From contig NZ_QAJN01000006.1 in NCBI RefSeq assembly GCF_003852425.1, forward strand, positions 95,492 through 159,491: 64,000 nt of DNA, written 5' to 3'. The notes under the pieces are model-generated. The model ran no database searches. It saw only the letters and a list, made by a program, of their open reading frames with translations, and had not been told where the DNA came from. This DNA is from Paucibacter sp. KBW04 (GTDB lineage Bacteria > Pseudomonadota > Gammaproteobacteria > Burkholderiales > Burkholderiaceae_C). Below are positions 46,023-57,072 of the stretch, piece by piece (position 1 is the stretch's first letter; every line of letters begins with the position of its first letter). Made by a program: the position numbers and the translations under genes.

Positions 46023-47918
46023 TTAGAGGCCCGCTGCATTTAGTGAAGAAAGAAAGCGCTCGGCGTTCTGGAAGCCGATGACGCGCACGCCGGACTGCTC
46101 CTGGCCCTGGGCATCAAAGAAGATGATGCCGGGCGGGCCGAAGAGCTTGAAGCGTTTCAGCAATTCCCTATCGGCCGGGCTATTAGCCGTCACATCGGCC
46201 TTCAGCAGCAAGGCGCCAGCCAGGCGCTGACGCACGGCCGGGTCGCTGAAGGTGAAGCGCTCCATCTCCTTGCAGGACACGCACCAGTCGGCGTAGAAGT
46301 CCAGCATCACCGGGCGACCGGCCTTGGCCACGGCTTCGTCCAGTTCGGCGACGCTGCGGACCTTTTGGAACTGCAACTCACCAGTGGCCTCACCACCGGC
46401 CGCCAAGGTCTTGGCCTCCACGCGGCCCAAGCCAGCCAGCGGCTTGAGAGTGTCGGTGCCGCCCGCAGCCGCGCCCACCAATTGCAGCAGGCCGTAAACC
46501 ATGGCGATCACCGCCACCGTCTTGCGCAACCAGGTGCGCGGACGATGCACCGCATGGGCCGGCTGGAAGATCCCCAGCATGGCCGAGCTGCCGATCAGCA
46601 AAGCACCCCAAAGAGCTTGGGCCAGGGCCGGGGCCAACACGGGTTGAACCGTCCACAGGGCAACAGCCAGCAAGAGCATGCCGAAGAAATGCTTGACGCC
46701 ATCCATCCAGGCACCTGCGCGTGGCAGCAAACTGCCAGCCGAAGCGCCCAACAAAAGTAAGGGCACGCTCATGCCGCAAGCCAGGGCGAACAGAGCACTG
46801 CCACCCAGCAACACATCGCGGGTCTGGCTCAGGTAAAGCAAGGCGCCGGCCAGCGGAGCCGCCACGCAAGGGCTAACGATCAAAGCCGACACGCCCCCCA
46901 TCACAAAGACGCCGAAGAAGCGGCCGGCAGGCAGACGCTGCGACGCTTGCGACAAGCCGCCCGTCAAACCGGCGGGCAGTTGCAACTCGTACGCACCGAA
47001 CATGGACAAGGAGAACAGCACCAAGGCCGCGGCGAAGGCCGCCAAAACCCAGGGCTTTTGCAGCGTTGCGGCCAGACCTTCTCCCGCCAGGCCTGCCGCC
47101 ACACCCAGAGCGGTGTAGACCAGCGCCATGCCCAGGGAATAGCTGATGGCCAGAAGCAGGCCTCGGCTGCGTGTCGTCTTTCCGCCCGAGCCCACGATGA
47201 TGGAGGACAGAATAGGCAACATGGGCAAGACGCAAGGCGTCAGCGACAAGAGCAGACCAGCCACGAAGAACACGCCCACCACCGTCCAGAAACGGCCAGA
47301 TTGCAAGGCGGCATCGAGGCGACTGGATTCGGAAGCGGGCACGGCTTGAGCGTCGCTCTGCGCCACTGAGGCCTCGGGCAAAGCCGCAGGAGCGCTTTGC
47401 TCCGCCGGAGAGCTCAGCGCACCCGTAAGAGGATCGCCGCCTTCAAGCCGTTTGACCTGGCCATCCCCGCCAAAGTCAGCCAGGCTGAGCTCGAAATGCG
47501 CGGTCATCGGGGGATAGCACAAGCCCTTGTCCGCACAGCCTTGCCCCGTCACCGCCAGCTTGAACTTGCCATTGGCCTGAGTCACCGGCACCTGCACATT
47601 CAAAGCCTCGCGATAGACCTCCACGGTCTTCTGAAAGGTTTCGTCAAACTTGGTCTTGCCCGCAGGCAGAACCGGCTCCCCCAAGCTGGCGCCGGTGGCC
47701 TCGAGCTTGAACTGCTCACGGTACATGTAGTAGCCGGGCGCGATCTCAAAATTGACGGTGAGCTTGTTACCGTCCAGGGCCTTGACGCTCAGCTTGAAGG
47801 CCTGTTCGGGCTCCAAGAAATCGTCGGCGCGGACTTGGCCGGCCAGACCCAGCATAGAGAGAAGGCCCACAAAGCCCATCAGGGCCAGCGTTTTGAACTT
47901 ATGGAGATGAAGAGTCAT
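46023..47918 (-). CDS. dsbD: Thiol:disulfide interchange protein DsbD
   Basis: A 631-residue inner-membrane protein passing electrons from cytoplasmic thioredoxin to periplasmic disulfide isomerases and cytochrome maturation factors. Signal peptide; N-terminal domain with Cys 128 and Cys 134 (GQGCADKGLCYPP); eight-helix core with paired Cys in LTPCVLPMLP and VSPCVAAPLAG; C-terminal thioredoxin domain with YADWCVSCKEM. All six redox Cys residues are present. An Ala/Ser/Glu-rich linker lies between the first domain and the membrane core. It follows the ribosomal operon but is separated from it by a terminator, so it likely has its own promoter in 47919-48090. Confidence 0.95.
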   Translation of the reverse strand: MTLHLHKFKTLALMGFVGLLSMLGLAGQVRADDFLEPEQAFKLSVKALDGNKLTVNFEIAPGYYMYREQFKLEATGASLGEPVLPAGKTKFDETFQKTVEVYREALNVQVPVTQANGKFKLAVTGQGCADKGLCYPPMTAHFELSLADFGGDGQVKRLEGGDPLTGALSSPAEQSAPAALPEASVAQSDAQAVPASESSRLDAALQSGRFWTVVGVFFVAGLLLSLTPCVLPMLPILSSIIVGSGGKTTRSRGLLLAISYSLGMALVYTALGVAAGLAGEGLAATLQKPWVLAAFAAALVLFSLSMFGAYELQLPAGLTGGLSQASQRLPAGRFFGVFVMGGVSALIVSPCVAAPLAGALLYLSQTRDVLLGGSALFALACGMSVPLLLLGASAGSLLPRAGAWMDGVKHFFGMLLLAVALWTVQPVLAPALAQALWGALLIGSSAMLGIFQPAHAVHRPRTWLRKTVAVIAMVYGLLQLVGAAAGGTDTLKPLAGLGRVEAKTLAAGGEATGELQFQKVRSVAELDEAVAKAGRPVMLDFYADWCVSCKEMERFTFSDPAVRQRLAGALLLKADVTANSPADRELLKRFKLFGPPGIIFFDAQGQEQSGVRVIGFQNAERFLSSLNAAGL

Positions 47919-48090
47919 GAAGCATGCCCTGCGCCCGAATTCGGCCCAGAGCTGTAAGCGTGAGGTTTGGGCCGTGAGCTTAAACGGATTCGGCCCAGTT
48001 TTGACGTGCGCAAAGTTATTGCCCTTGCCGCCGCTCGCCCAAATTGCTGGGCAAAACGCGAGCGGAGACCGGCCCAGACCTTAAGCGAGC

Positions 48091-48120
48091 AAAAAAAAGG
48101 CCAGCGAAACGCTGGCCTTT
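48091..48120 (-). terminator. Intrinsic terminator of the alpha ribosomal operon
   Basis: On the minus strand AAAGGCCAGC, short loop, GCTGGCC, then a run of eight T. It begins 55 bp after the rplQ stop and ends the rpsM-rplQ transcript. Confidence 0.88.
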
Positions 48121-48174
48121 CAAATCAACCCATGAGGCTAGCAGCTTGCGCTGCGCGCCTCAGAGTTCTATTTC

Positions 48175-48564
48175 TTATTCGGCCGCTTCGCCAGCGGTCT
48201 CGCCTTCGGCGCGATCCACCAGTTCAACATAGGCCATGGGTGCGTTGTCGCCAACACGGAAGCCCATCTTCAGGATGCGGGTGTAGCCGCCAGGACGAGC
48301 CTTGAAACGGGGACCCAGCTCATTGAAGAGCTTGGTGACCATGTCGCGATCACGCAGACGGTCGAAAGCCAGGCGGCGATTTGCCAGCGTGGGTTCCTTG
48401 GCCAAGGTGATCAGGGGCTCGACAACGCGACGCAGTTCCTTGGCCTTGGGGACCGTGGTCTTGATTGCTTCGTGTTGCAGCAGCGAGTTGCACATATTGC
48501 GCAACATTGCTTTGCGGTGTTCGCTCGTACGGTTGAGCTTACGGAGGCCGTTACGGTGACGCAT
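48175..48564 (-). CDS. rplQ: 50S ribosomal protein L17
   Basis: A 129-residue ribosomal protein of the large subunit, near the exit tunnel. The start [20 protein letters not shown] is diagnostic, followed by [18 protein letters not shown]. It ends in a short acidic Glu/Ala tail. It follows rpoA by 133 bp, in the usual rpsM-rpsK-rpsD-rpoA-rplQ order, and is followed by a strong terminator. Confidence 0.97.
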   Translation of the reverse strand: MRHRNGLRKLNRTSEHRKAMLRNMCNSLLQHEAIKTTVPKAKELRRVVEPLITLAKEPTLANRRLAFDRLRDRDMVTKLFNELGPRFKARPGGYTRILKMGFRVGDNAPMAYVELVDRAEGETAGEAAE

Positions 48565-48697
48565 GGTGCTTATCCTTTCCTTGATTAATCGCCAGCAGCC
48601 GTATCAGGTACTGCCGGGTGCACCGGACTGAGCTTGTCAGGGCTCAGCCCACTTACTTCTTCACTACAAATTCAATGCAGGAACAGACGTTGAACGA

Positions 48698-49687
48698 TCA
48701 ACGCTTGTCCAGACCTTGCGGGGGCCAGTTTTCCAGGCGTGCGCCCAGAGTCAGACCGCGCGAAGCCAGCACTTCCTTGATTTCGTTGAGCGACTTGCGA
48801 CCCAGATTCGGGGTCTTCAGCAACTCGGTCTCGGTGCGCTGGATCAGGTCGCCGATGTAATAGATGTTCTCTGCCTTCAGGCAGTTGGCCGAACGAACGG
48901 TCAACTCGAGCTCATCCACAGGGCGCAGCAGGATCGGGTCGAAGCTGCTGGAACGCTGAGCCGGCTGGTCAAAGGCATCGACCAGGTCGGTACCTTGCAG
49001 CTGTGCAAACACGGCCAGTTGTTCAACCAGGATCTTGGCCGAAGCACGGATCGCTTCCTCGGGCGAAATAGCGCCGTTGGTTTCGATTTCCATGACCAGC
49101 TTGTCCAGATCGGTACGCTGCTCAACGCGAGCGTTCTCGACGGCGTAGCTGACGCGACGCACGGGCGAGAAGGAAGCGTCCAGAACGATGCGGCCAATCG
49201 ACTTGGTCGGCTCATCGCCGTAGCGACGCATCGTGCCAGGCACATAGCCACGGCCCTTTTCAACCTTGATCTGCATGTCCAGCTTGCCGCCTTGCGACAG
49301 GTGGGCGATGACGTGCTCAGGGTTGATGATCTCGACGTCATGCGGCGTCTGGATGTCGGCTGCCGTCACCGGGCCTTCACCTTCCTTGCGCAGAACCAGG
49401 GTCACTTCTTCACGGTTGTGCAGACGGAACACCACGCCCTTGAGGTTCAACATGATGTGAACCACGTCTTCTTGCACGCCATCGATGGCCGAGTACTCGT
49501 GCAAGACGCCAGCAATGGTCACTTCCGTCGGCGCATAACCCACCATCGAAGACAGCAGCACACGACGCAGAGCATTGCCCAGCGTATGACCATAGCCGCG
49601 TTCGAACGGTTCCAGCGTTACCTTCGCGCGATGACCGCCGAGGGGCTCCACATTGATGGATTTGGGTTTGAGCAGATTGGTTTGCAT
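48698..49687 (-). CDS. rpoA: RNA polymerase alpha subunit
   Basis: A 329-residue subunit that dimerises to start polymerase assembly. The N-terminal domain contains [20 protein letters not shown] and RRVLLSSM; the C-terminal domain, which touches UP elements and activators, contains [18 protein letters not shown] and [12 protein letters not shown]. The length matches the E. coli protein exactly. It lies between rpsD (139-bp gap) and rplQ. Confidence 0.98.
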   Translation of the reverse strand: MQTNLLKPKSINVEPLGGHRAKVTLEPFERGYGHTLGNALRRVLLSSMVGYAPTEVTIAGVLHEYSAIDGVQEDVVHIMLNLKGVVFRLHNREEVTLVLRKEGEGPVTAADIQTPHDVEIINPEHVIAHLSQGGKLDMQIKVEKGRGYVPGTMRRYGDEPTKSIGRIVLDASFSPVRRVSYAVENARVEQRTDLDKLVMEIETNGAISPEEAIRASAKILVEQLAVFAQLQGTDLVDAFDQPAQRSSSFDPILLRPVDELELTVRSANCLKAENIYYIGDLIQRTETELLKTPNLGRKSLNEIKEVLASRGLTLGARLENWPPQGLDKR

Positions 49688-49826
49688 GAGGTCTTTCTTT
49701 CAATACCCTCGGTTCGTTACACCGATAAGGCTGAGGGACCAACCGGGCAGAGCCGCAGGGTGGCCTAGCCCAGACGAGGGAACGCCGACAGTGCCAGTGA
49801 AGGCGCCGTCGGCAACAGCGAAACGA

Positions 49827-50450
49827 TTAACGCGAGTACAACTCAACGATCAGCGATTCGTTGATCTCAGCACCGAACTCATCACGGTCAGGTGCCTTCT
49901 TGAACACACCTTCCAGCTTGGTAGCGTCAACAGCAACCCAAGCCGGCAGGCCGATGGACTCGGCCAGCTTCAGAGCTTCGGTGATGCGCAGCTGCTTCTT
50001 CGCCTTTTCACGGACGGCAACGGTGTCGCCAGCCTTGACCGAGTAAGAAGCGATGTTGACGACTTCACCGTTCACGGTGATGCCCTTGTGCGACACGAGC
50101 TGACGTGCTTCAGCGCGGGTCGAGCCGAAGCCCATGCGATAGACGACGTTGTCCAGACGCGATTCCAGCAGCGAAAGCAGGTTGGTGCCGGTCGAACCCT
50201 TGCGGCGCTCGGCTTCGGCGAAGTAGCGGCGGAACTGACGCTCCAAGACGCCGTACATGCGCTTGACCTTCTGCTTTTCACGCAGCTGCAGACCGAAGTC
50301 GGAGGTGCGCTGACCCGAGGTGCGGCCGTGTTGACCGGGCTTGGAGTCGAACTTTGCCTTGTCGCTGATCGGGCGGCGTGCGCTCTTCAGGAACAGGTCG
50401 GTGCCTTCACGGCGGGAAAGTTTGGCCTTGGGGCCGAGATAACGTGCCAC
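49827..50450 (-). CDS. rpsD: 30S ribosomal protein S4
   Basis: A 207-residue primary 16S rRNA-binding protein that starts small-subunit assembly. [19 protein letters not shown] starts the protein and the S4 domain ([19 protein letters not shown]) lies in the middle. In E. coli S4 represses its operon; a strong hairpin lies in the 257-bp gap before this gene, which might take part in control here (inference). Confidence 0.97.
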   Translation of the reverse strand: MARYLGPKAKLSRREGTDLFLKSARRPISDKAKFDSKPGQHGRTSGQRTSDFGLQLREKQKVKRMYGVLERQFRRYFAEAERRKGSTGTNLLSLLESRLDNVVYRMGFGSTRAEARQLVSHKGITVNGEVVNIASYSVKAGDTVAVREKAKKQLRITEALKLAESIGLPAWVAVDATKLEGVFKKAPDRDEFGAEINESLIVELYSR

Positions 50451-50628
50451 TTTGCGTGTCCTTATTCAATCTGACGCACGCCCTGCCCGCTCTCAAAAAG
50501 CTTGCAAGAAATACGCGAGTCCGGCCAGTGTTTTTATCGGCTCGGACGGTGGTCTTAAAAACTCAGCTACCTGCGGATCTGTGCCTAAACACAACCCAAA
50601 AACAGTGCAACAAAGCTTCAACGAAACG

Positions 50629-50657
50629 GCCGGCGCGGCACTTGCGTGCCCGCCGGC
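50629..50657. other. Strong stem-loop in the rpsK-rpsD gap
   Basis: GCCGGC (50629-50634) with GCCGGC (50652-50657) and GGCAC (50637-50641) with GTGCC (50646-50650), loop TTGC and a small bulge. The gap 50451-50707 holds no gene. On the minus strand the hairpin is followed by CGTTTCGTTG, not a full T-run, so it may be a partial terminator or a regulatory leader element for rpsD. Confidence 0.5.
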
Positions 50658-50707
50658 GCGGGAAAAACAGCGATTATCGCATCTTTCGCATCAAAGGGAC
50701 AAGACCC

Positions 50708-51112
50708 TTAGATACGACGACGCTTTTGCGGACGGCAGCCGTTGTGCGGCACGGGTGTCACATCAGAGATCGAGTTGATCCGGATGCCCAGTGCGCCCAG
50801 AGCGCGGACCGAAGACTCACGACCAGGACCGGGGCCCTTGATCTTGACGTCCAGGTTCTTGATGCCCTGGTCTTGAGCGGCACGGCCGGCCACTTCAGCA
50901 GCGACCTGCGCAGCAAAAGGAGTCGACTTGCGCGAGCCCTTGAAGCCTTGTCCGCCGCTGGAAGCCCAGGACAGAGCGCCGCCTTGGCGATCGGTGATCG
51001 TGATGATCGTGTTATTGAACGACGCGTGAACGTGTGCAATGCCATCGGCGACGTTCTTGCGAACCTTCTTGCGAACGCGCTGCGCAGCCGAGTTATTGGG
51101 TGCTTTTGCCAT
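50708..51112 (-). CDS. rpsK: 30S ribosomal protein S11
   Basis: A 134-residue protein of the small-subunit platform. [18 protein letters not shown], the [14 protein letters not shown] segment and the C-terminal [15 protein letters not shown] are typical. It follows rpsM by 29 bp. N-terminal Ala/Asn-rich start ([12 protein letters not shown]) matches betaproteobacterial versions. Confidence 0.97.
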   Translation of the reverse strand: MAKAPNNSAAQRVRKKVRKNVADGIAHVHASFNNTIITITDRQGGALSWASSGGQGFKGSRKSTPFAAQVAAEVAGRAAQDQGIKNLDVKIKGPGPGRESSVRALGALGIRINSISDVTPVPHNGCRPQKRRRI

Positions 51113-51141
51113 CTTGACCTTCTTTCAATGCTTAGCGCAGA

Positions 51142-51507
51142 TCACTTCTTGCCCGTAGCGGCCGACTTGCGCGGGCCCTTACGAGTGCGAGCGTTCGTGC
51201 GGGTGCGCTGACCGCGCATCGGCAGACCGCGGCGATGACGGAAACCACGGTAGCAACCGAGGTCCATCAAACGCTTGATGTTGATCGACATCTCGCGGCG
51301 CAGATCGCCTTCGATGGTCATGCGGCCCACTTCGTCACGGATCTTTTCCAGATCAGCGTCGGTGAGGTCCTTGACCTTCTTGTCGAACGGGATACCGCAA
51401 GTCGTGCAGATCTTCTGGGCGGTCGTACGGCCAATGCCGTAGATCGAGGTCAGACCGATCTCAGTGTGCTTTTGCGGCGGAATATTAATACCAGCAATAC
51501 GTGCCAT
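51142..51507 (-). CDS. rpsM: 30S ribosomal protein S13
   Basis: A 121-residue protein of the small-subunit head contacting the P-site tRNA and the large subunit. Diagnostic sequence: [31 protein letters not shown] and [18 protein letters not shown]. First large gene of the alpha operon after rpmJ, 34 bp apart. Confidence 0.97.
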   Translation of the reverse strand: MARIAGINIPPQKHTEIGLTSIYGIGRTTAQKICTTCGIPFDKKVKDLTDADLEKIRDEVGRMTIEGDLRREMSINIKRLMDLGCYRGFRHRRGLPMRGQRTRTNARTRKGPRKSAATGKK

Positions 51508-51541
51508 TTGCGTCCTCTAATTCGCTCGTGTCGTGCAGCAA

Positions 51542-51655
51542 TCAGCCTTGACGCTGTTTGTGGCGCGGATCGGTACAGATCACACGCACCACGCCCTTGC
51601 GACGGATGATCTTGCAATTGCGGCACATCTGCTTGACGGATGCCGAAACTTTCAT
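51542..51655 (-). CDS. rpmJ: 50S ribosomal protein L36
   Basis: A 37-residue protein read by eye on the minus strand: starts [11 protein letters not shown] and ends DPRHKQRQG. It has the zinc-ribbon ligands Cys 11, Cys 14, Cys 27 and His 32, so it is the zinc-binding form. It sits between infA and rpsM as in other betaproteobacteria. Confidence 0.95.
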   Translation of the reverse strand: MKVSASVKQMCRNCKIIRRKGVVRVICTDPRHKQRQG

Positions 51656-51714
51656 GGTCTGCTCCTTGACCTACTCAAAAGCGCTCACAGCGCATAACCG
51701 GGGAAAAGATAAGC

Positions 51715-51933
51715 TCACTTCGCCCGGAACACGATGCGAGCACGACTCAAATCGTACGGGGTTAGTTCTACGGTGACCTTATCACCTGGCAAGATACGGA
51801 TGTAATGCATACGCATCTTGCCCGAGATGTGGCCGAGAACGACATGCCCGTTCTCCAGCTTCACACGAAACGTAGCATTAGGAAGATTCTCAAGAATCTC
51901 GCCTTGCATCTGAATGACGTCGTCTTTCGCCAT
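51715..51933 (-). CDS. infA: Translation initiation factor IF-1
   Basis: A 72-residue OB-fold protein that binds the A site during initiation. [20 protein letters not shown] and [16 protein letters not shown] are diagnostic. Location between secY and rpmJ is typical for Burkholderiales, unlike E. coli where infA is elsewhere. Some betaproteobacteria carry a second copy; only one is in the window. Confidence 0.96.
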   Translation of the reverse strand: MAKDDVIQMQGEILENLPNATFRVKLENGHVVLGHISGKMRMHYIRILPGDKVTVELTPYDLSRARIVFRAK

Positions 51934-51982
51934 GCCTTCGTTTCTGTTCTGATGGATCTTGGTTAAACGTTGACTCAGCTTT

Positions 51983-53293
51983 TCAGCTGGCCTTGAAATT
52001 CGACTTCTTCAGCAGTGATTCGTACTGCTGACTCATCACGTAAGACTGCACTTGAGCCCAGAAGTCCATGGTGACCACAACAATGATCAACAAGGAGGTG
52101 CCACCGAAATAGAAAGGCACGTTGTACTTCAAGGTCAAGAACTCAGGCAACAAGCACACACCAGTGATGTAGATGGCGCCGGCCAAAGTCAAACGGGACA
52201 GGATCTTGTCAATATGCTTCGCAGTTTGCTCACCCGGGCGGATGCCTGGGATGAACGCACCACTCTTCTTCAGGTTGTCTGCTGTCTCGCGGCTGTTAAA
52301 CACCAGAGCCGTGTAGAAGAAGCAGAAGAACACGATGGCCGAAGCATACAGGAGCACATAAATGGGCTGACCTGGGTGCAACATATCCGCAATGTTCTTC
52401 AACCAGCGCATGCTGTCACCGGTAGCGAACCAACTCACCATGGTGGTCGGCAGCAGGATGATCGACGATGCGAAGATCGGCGGGATCACGCCCGACATGT
52501 TCAGCTTCAGCGGCAGGTGCGAGCTCTGACCACCGTAGACCTTGTTCCCCACCTGGCGCTTGGCGTAGTTCACCAAGATCTTGCGCTGACCGCGCTCGAC
52601 AAACACCACCAGATACGTCACCGCGACCACAACAGCCACAATGAACAGCGAAGAAACAGGACCCATGGCGCCGGTCTGCACCAGGCCCAACAAACCACCA
52701 ATAGCACCCGGCAAACCTGCGGCGATACCGCCAAAGATCAGGATCGAAATCCCGTTGCCTAAGCCACGCTCGGTAATCTGCTCACCCAGCCACATCAGGA
52801 ACATCGTGCCGGCAACCAGACTGGAGACTGCCGTGAGGCGGAATCCGAATCCAGGGCTGATCACCAGACCAGCCGAGCTTTCCAAAGCCAGAGCAATGCT
52901 CAGCGATTGGAAAATTGCCAGGCCCAAAGTGCCGTAGCGCGTGTACTGCGTAATCTTGCGACGCCCTGCTTCGCCTTCCTTCTTCAGCGCTTCCAAAGCC
53001 GGCACCACATAAGTCATCAACTGGATGACGATGGAGGCCGAAATGTAGGGCGTGATGCCCAGCGCGAAGACGGTGAAGCGCGACAGCGCACCGCCCGAAA
53101 ACATATTGAACAGGGACAGGATGCCACCTTCCTGACCCTTGAAGAACTGCTTCAGCTGGCCAGGATCGATACCGGGCACGGGGATATGCGCCCCGATGCG
53201 GTAGACGACAAGCGCCAGCAGAAGAAACACAAGGCGGCGACGCAAGTCGCCGAACTTGCCGCTCTTGGCCAGTTGGTTTGCGTTGGTAGCCAC
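51983..53293 (-). CDS. secY: Protein translocase subunit SecY
   Basis: A 436-residue inner-membrane protein forming the Sec translocation channel with SecE and SecG. Ten membrane helices are visible, with the family motifs [11 protein letters not shown] region near the N-terminus, [22 protein letters not shown] segment, and the cytoplasmic loop with [17 protein letters not shown]. The length equals the usual 435-445. It lies between rplO and infA, co-transcribed with the ribosomal genes. Confidence 0.97.
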   Translation of the reverse strand: MATNANQLAKSGKFGDLRRRLVFLLLALVVYRIGAHIPVPGIDPGQLKQFFKGQEGGILSLFNMFSGGALSRFTVFALGITPYISASIVIQLMTYVVPALEALKKEGEAGRRKITQYTRYGTLGLAIFQSLSIALALESSAGLVISPGFGFRLTAVSSLVAGTMFLMWLGEQITERGLGNGISILIFGGIAAGLPGAIGGLLGLVQTGAMGPVSSLFIVAVVVAVTYLVVFVERGQRKILVNYAKRQVGNKVYGGQSSHLPLKLNMSGVIPPIFASSIILLPTTMVSWFATGDSMRWLKNIADMLHPGQPIYVLLYASAIVFFCFFYTALVFNSRETADNLKKSGAFIPGIRPGEQTAKHIDKILSRLTLAGAIYITGVCLLPEFLTLKYNVPFYFGGTSLLIIVVVTMDFWAQVQSYVMSQQYESLLKKSNFKAS

Positions 53294-53313
53294 TGTGCCC
53301 CGTTCCGTTCTAC

Positions 53314-53745
53314 TTAGATGATCGAGCCGCCAGCGGCTTCAATCGCAGCCTTAGCGCCGGCCGTTGCAGACACGCCCTTCAGCGTGACCTTGCGGCTGAT
53401 GGAGCCAGACAGAATGACCTTGGCGTTCCGGGCCAGTTCAGGCACCAGACCGACAGCCTTCAGCGTCAACAGGTCGATCTCGTCGGCCACCAGCGCTTGC
53501 AGGTCGTCGAGGTTGATCTCAGCGTTGAACTTCAGCGTGGTCGACTTGAAACCGCGCTTAGGCAGGCGGCGCTGCAGAGGCATTTGACCGCCTTCGAAGC
53601 CCACCTTGTGGTAGCCGCCAGCACGCGACTTTTGACCCTTGTGACCGCGACCGCAGGTCTTGCCCAGACCGGAGCCGATGCCACGGCCCACACGACGCTT
53701 CGAATGCTTGGCGCCAGCTGCGGGTTGAATGGTATTGAGTTGCAT
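53314..53745 (-). CDS. rplO: 50S ribosomal protein L15
   Basis: A 143-residue protein with a Gly/Arg/Lys-rich N-terminus ([20 protein letters not shown] and [18 protein letters not shown]) and a globular C-terminal domain. It precedes secY by 20 bp, the order found in most bacteria, and follows rpmD. Confidence 0.97.
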   Translation of the reverse strand: MQLNTIQPAAGAKHSKRRVGRGIGSGLGKTCGRGHKGQKSRAGGYHKVGFEGGQMPLQRRLPKRGFKSTTLKFNAEINLDDLQALVADEIDLLTLKAVGLVPELARNAKVILSGSISRKVTLKGVSATAGAKAAIEAAGGSII

Positions 53746-53772
53746 CTTCTTGTCCTCAGTTCGTGACGGTGC

Positions 53773-53955
53773 TTACAGCACCTGCACGAGGTAGGCGATC
53801 TTGTTGATCATGCCGCGAACCGCAGGCGTGTCTTCCAACACGCTGGTGCTGTTCAGCTTGCGCAAGCCGAGGCCAACCACGGTGGCACGGTGCGAAGCAC
53901 GGGTACCGATGGGGCTGCGAACCAGCTTGACAGTTACAGTTTTCTTGTCAGACAT
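53773..53955 (-). CDS. rpmD: 50S ribosomal protein L30
   Basis: A 60-residue protein of the large subunit. It starts [18 protein letters not shown] and contains [20 protein letters not shown] followed by [11 protein letters not shown], both typical of L30. It lies between rpsE and rplO with short gaps. Confidence 0.95.
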   Translation of the reverse strand: MSDKKTVTVKLVRSPIGTRASHRATVVGLGLRKLNSTSVLEDTPAVRGMINKIAYLVQVL

Positions 53956-53977
53956 GTGTCTCTCCAGTACAGCCGAT

Positions 53978-54496
53978 TCAGCCGAGAATTTCTTCGACCG
54001 ACTTGCCGCGCTTGGCTGCGACTTGCGTAGCCGTGGTGGAACGCTTCAGAGCATCCAGGGTGGCGCGAACCAGGTTGTACGGGTTGGTCGAACCGTGGCT
54101 CTTGGTCACGATATCGGTCACGCCCATCACTTCGAAGACTGCACGCATCGGGCCGCCGGCGATGACGCCGGTACCAGCCGAAGCAGGCACCATCATCACG
54201 TGGGAAGCACCGTGCTCGCCCACCACATTGTGGTGGATCGAACCGTTGCGCAGATCGACCTTGAACATGTTGCGGCGAGCAGATTCCATCGCCTTTTGCA
54301 CGGCGACAGGAACTTCCTTCGCCTTGCCCTTGCCCATGCCGATACGACCAGCGCCATCACCGACCACCGTCAGAGCAGCGAAAGACAGCGTACGGCCGCC
54401 CTTCACAACTTTGGTGACGCGGTTGATCGCGATCATCTTTTCCTTCAGGCCGTCGTCATTGCCTTCGGTCTGAACGCGGGGTTGAAACTTTGCCAT
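53978..54496 (-). CDS. rpsE: 30S ribosomal protein S5
   Basis: A 172-residue protein involved in decoding accuracy. Family parts are [29 protein letters not shown]-type segment [17 protein letters not shown], and [18 protein letters not shown]. It follows rplR by 18 bp and precedes rpmD by 22 bp. Confidence 0.97.
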   Translation of the reverse strand: MAKFQPRVQTEGNDDGLKEKMIAINRVTKVVKGGRTLSFAALTVVGDGAGRIGMGKGKAKEVPVAVQKAMESARRNMFKVDLRNGSIHHNVVGEHGASHVMMVPASAGTGVIAGGPMRAVFEVMGVTDIVTKSHGSTNPYNLVRATLDALKRSTTATQVAAKRGKSVEEILG

Positions 54497-54514
54497 TTCG
54501 AATTCCTTTTTGCG

Positions 54515-54880
54515 TCAGAACTGCAGGCCGGCTTCGCGGGCTGCTTCGGCCAGGGCCTTGATACGGCCGTGGTAAGCAAAGCCTGCGCGGTCGAATGCAA
54601 CCTTTTCCACGCCAACAGCCTTGGCCTTCTCGGCGATCAGCTTGCCAATCAGGGTAGCGGCAGCGACGTTGCCGCCCTTGCCCGAACCGCCGAGTTGTTC
54701 GCGGACAGCCTTCTCGGCCGTCGAAGCGCTGGCCAGCACACGAGTGCCGTCGTCGGAAATGACGGAGGCGTAGATGTGCAGGTTGGAGCGGAACACCGTC
54801 AAGCGCACAACGCGCTGGATGGCGATGCGAGCACGGGTCTGACGCGAGCGACGGATGCGCTGTTCTTTTTTGGTCAACAT
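54515..54880 (-). CDS. rplR: 50S ribosomal protein L18
   Basis: A 121-residue 5S rRNA-binding protein. [20 protein letters not shown] at the start, [20 protein letters not shown] in the core and [20 protein letters not shown] near the end are diagnostic. It follows rplF by 11 bp. Confidence 0.97.
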   Translation of the reverse strand: MLTKKEQRIRRSRQTRARIAIQRVVRLTVFRSNLHIYASVISDDGTRVLASASTAEKAVREQLGGSGKGGNVAAATLIGKLIAEKAKAVGVEKVAFDRAGFAYHGRIKALAEAAREAGLQF

Positions 54881-54891
54881 TGCGCTGCTCC

Positions 54892-55425
54892 TTACTTCTT
54901 CTTGGTCTCTTTGAGAGAGACCTTCTCGTCGGAATAGCGGATGCCCTTGCCCTTATAAGGCTCGGGCGGACGGAAGGCGCGCACTTCTGCAGCAACCTGG
55001 CCGACCACTTGGGCGTCCGCGCCCTTGATCAGAATTTCGGTCTGGGTGGGGCACTCAACCTTGATGCCAGCCGGCATATCCTTCACCACAGGGTGAGAGT
55101 AGCCGATTTGCAGATTGAGCTTTTGGCCCGTAGCCTGGGCACGGAAGCCCACGCCAACCAGGTTCAGCTTGCGCTCGAAACCCTTGCTGACGCCAGTGAC
55201 CATATTGGCCACCAGAGCGCGAACGGTGCCGCTCATGGCGCCGGCAGCAGCCGACTCGTCGTTAGGAACGAAGCTCAGCTTGCCGGCTTCGTTCTTGATC
55301 GACACCAGGCTATGGATCGGACGCACCAGCGTTCCGAGCGAGCCCTTGACGCTGATTTGCTCAGCGGTAACGGTCACGTCCACACCTTGCGGGATGGCGA
55401 CCGGCATTTTTCCAACGCGGGACAT
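54892..55425 (-). CDS. rplF: 50S ribosomal protein L6
   Basis: A 177-residue protein near the factor-binding site. It has the two-fold repeated L6 domain, starting [19 protein letters not shown] and ending with [19 protein letters not shown], the standard C-terminal signature. It lies 18 bp after rpsH. Confidence 0.97.
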   Translation of the reverse strand: MSRVGKMPVAIPQGVDVTVTAEQISVKGSLGTLVRPIHSLVSIKNEAGKLSFVPNDESAAAGAMSGTVRALVANMVTGVSKGFERKLNLVGVGFRAQATGQKLNLQIGYSHPVVKDMPAGIKVECPTQTEILIKGADAQVVGQVAAEVRAFRPPEPYKGKGIRYSDEKVSLKETKKK

Positions 55426-55443
55426 TGTTATATCTCCTTGCGC

Positions 55444-55839
55444 TTAGGCGACGTAGCAGAGCACTTCGCCGCCGATACCGGCTTGACGTGCTTTGCGGTC
55501 CGTCATCACACCTTGCGGCGTGGTGACAATCGCCACACCCAGGCCATTCATGACCTGAGGGATGTCGTGGCGGCCCTTGTAAATGCGCAGGCCGGGACGG
55601 CTCACGCGTTCGATGCGCTCGATCACCGGCTTACCGCCGTAATACTTCAGCGAAATCTCCAGCTCAGGGCGGGCGGCTTCGCCACGCACTGCGAAACTGT
55701 CGATATAGCCTTCGTCCTTCAGGACTTTGGCGATCGCCACTTTCAACTTCGAGGACGGCATCACGACGCTGACCTTCTCAACGCTCTGGGCGTTGCGAAT
55801 ACGGGTCAGCATGTCGGCGATAGGATCACTCATGCTCAT
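55444..55839 (-). CDS. rpsH: 30S ribosomal protein S8
   Basis: A 131-residue 16S rRNA-binding protein. [18 protein letters not shown] at the start and [20 protein letters not shown] near the end are typical. In E. coli S8 represses the spc operon by binding mRNA near rplE; no clear copy of that site was identified by eye here. Confidence 0.97.
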   Translation of the reverse strand: MSMSDPIADMLTRIRNAQSVEKVSVVMPSSKLKVAIAKVLKDEGYIDSFAVRGEAARPELEISLKYYGGKPVIERIERVSRPGLRIYKGRHDIPQVMNGLGVAIVTTPQGVMTDRKARQAGIGGEVLCYVA

Positions 55840-55864
55840 TTGCGATATCTCCTAATCGTGCCGA

Positions 55865-56170
55865 TTACCAGCTAGCCTTGACGACACCGGGGATGTCGCC
55901 CTTGAAGGCCAGCTCGCGAATCTTGTTACGGCCCAAACCGAACTTGCGGAAGGTACCGCGAGGACGCCCAGTCAACGCGCAGCGGTTACGCTGACGAGTC
56001 GGGTAGGCATTGCGGGGCAGCTTCTGCAGCTCCAAACGAGCAACATAACGCTCTTCGTCCGACTTCTTGGCATCGTTAGCGATGCCCTTCAGTTCCGCAT
56101 ACTTCTTTGCATACTTAGCTACCAGCGCGTCGCGCTTGAGCTCACGTTGCTTCAGTGATGTTTTTGCCAC
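55865..56170 (-). CDS. rpsN: 30S ribosomal protein S14
   Basis: A 101-residue protein of the long, zinc-free type: the CxxC pairs of the zinc form are absent. [20 protein letters not shown] and [20 protein letters not shown] are diagnostic. It follows rplE by 8 bp. Confidence 0.96.
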   Translation of the reverse strand: MAKTSLKQRELKRDALVAKYAKKYAELKGIANDAKKSDEERYVARLELQKLPRNAYPTRQRNRCALTGRPRGTFRKFGLGRNKIRELAFKGDIPGVVKASW

Positions 56171-56178
56171 GGGTCACC

Positions 56179-56718
56179 TCAGTTCTTGAACGGAAACTTG
56201 AATGCAGCCAGCAGGGCCTTGCACTCGTCGTCCGTCTTGGCGGAAGTGGTGATGCTGATGTTCAGCCCACGCAGCGCATCCACCTTGTCGTAGTCGATCT
56301 CAGGGAAGATGATCTGTTCTTTGACGCCAATGTTGTAGTTACCACGGCCGTCAAACGAACGACCCGAGATACCACGGAAGTCACGCACACGCGGCAGAGC
56401 GATGGTGACAAAGCGATCCAGGAATTCGTACATCTGCACACCGCGCAGAGTCACCATGCAGCCGATAGGCACGCCGTCACGAATCTTGAAGCCGGCAATT
56501 GCCTTCTTCGACTTCGTCACGACAGGCTTTTGACCTGCAATCTTGGTCAGATCACCCACAGCGTGGTCCATGACCTTCTTGTCGGCGACTGCTTCGCTCA
56601 CACCCATGTTCAGGGTGATCTTGGTGATGCGAGGCACTTCCATGACCGACGTGTAACCAAACTTCTCAGTGAGGCTTGGCACAACTTTTTCGCGATAAAA
56701 CGCTTGCAAACGAGCCAT
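56179..56718 (-). CDS. rplE: 50S ribosomal protein L5
   Basis: A 179-residue 5S rRNA-binding protein that also contacts tRNA in the P site. [20 protein letters not shown] at the start, [11 protein letters not shown], and [20 protein letters not shown] near the end. The frame is open to 56781, but the start at 56718 matches family length and follows rplX by 10 bp. Confidence 0.97.
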   Translation of the reverse strand: MARLQAFYREKVVPSLTEKFGYTSVMEVPRITKITLNMGVSEAVADKKVMDHAVGDLTKIAGQKPVVTKSKKAIAGFKIRDGVPIGCMVTLRGVQMYEFLDRFVTIALPRVRDFRGISGRSFDGRGNYNIGVKEQIIFPEIDYDKVDALRGLNISITTSAKTDDECKALLAAFKFPFKN

Positions 56719-56728
56719 GTCGAACCCC

Positions 56729-57046
56729 TTAAGCCTTGATCTCTTCGCCGGTCGACTTGAAGACGCGCACCTTCTTGCCATCAGCTGCGAGCTTGATGCC
56801 CACGCGATCGGCCTTGCCGGATGCGGCGTTAAAAATCGCCACGTTGGATTGATGAATAGGCATTGTCTTGTCGACGACGCCGCCAGTCGTACCCTTCATG
56901 GGGTTCGGCTTGACGTGCTTCTTGACGACATTCACACCTTCTACAACGATGTGATCGGCATCAATGCGCTGCGCAACTGCGCCACGCTTGCCCTTGTCGC
57001 GACCGGTCAAAACAATGACTTGGTCGCCTGTACGAATCTTGTTCAT
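56729..57046 (-). CDS. rplX: 50S ribosomal protein L24
   Basis: A 105-residue assembly-initiating protein of the large subunit. The KOW motif region [20 protein letters not shown] and the downstream [15 protein letters not shown] are diagnostic. It follows rplN by 26 bp. Confidence 0.97.
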   Translation of the reverse strand: MNKIRTGDQVIVLTGRDKGKRGAVAQRIDADHIVVEGVNVVKKHVKPNPMKGTTGGVVDKTMPIHQSNVAIFNAASGKADRVGIKLAADGKKVRVFKSTGEEIKA

Positions 57047-57072
57047 GGCAGTACCTTTGACTGTGACCGAGC

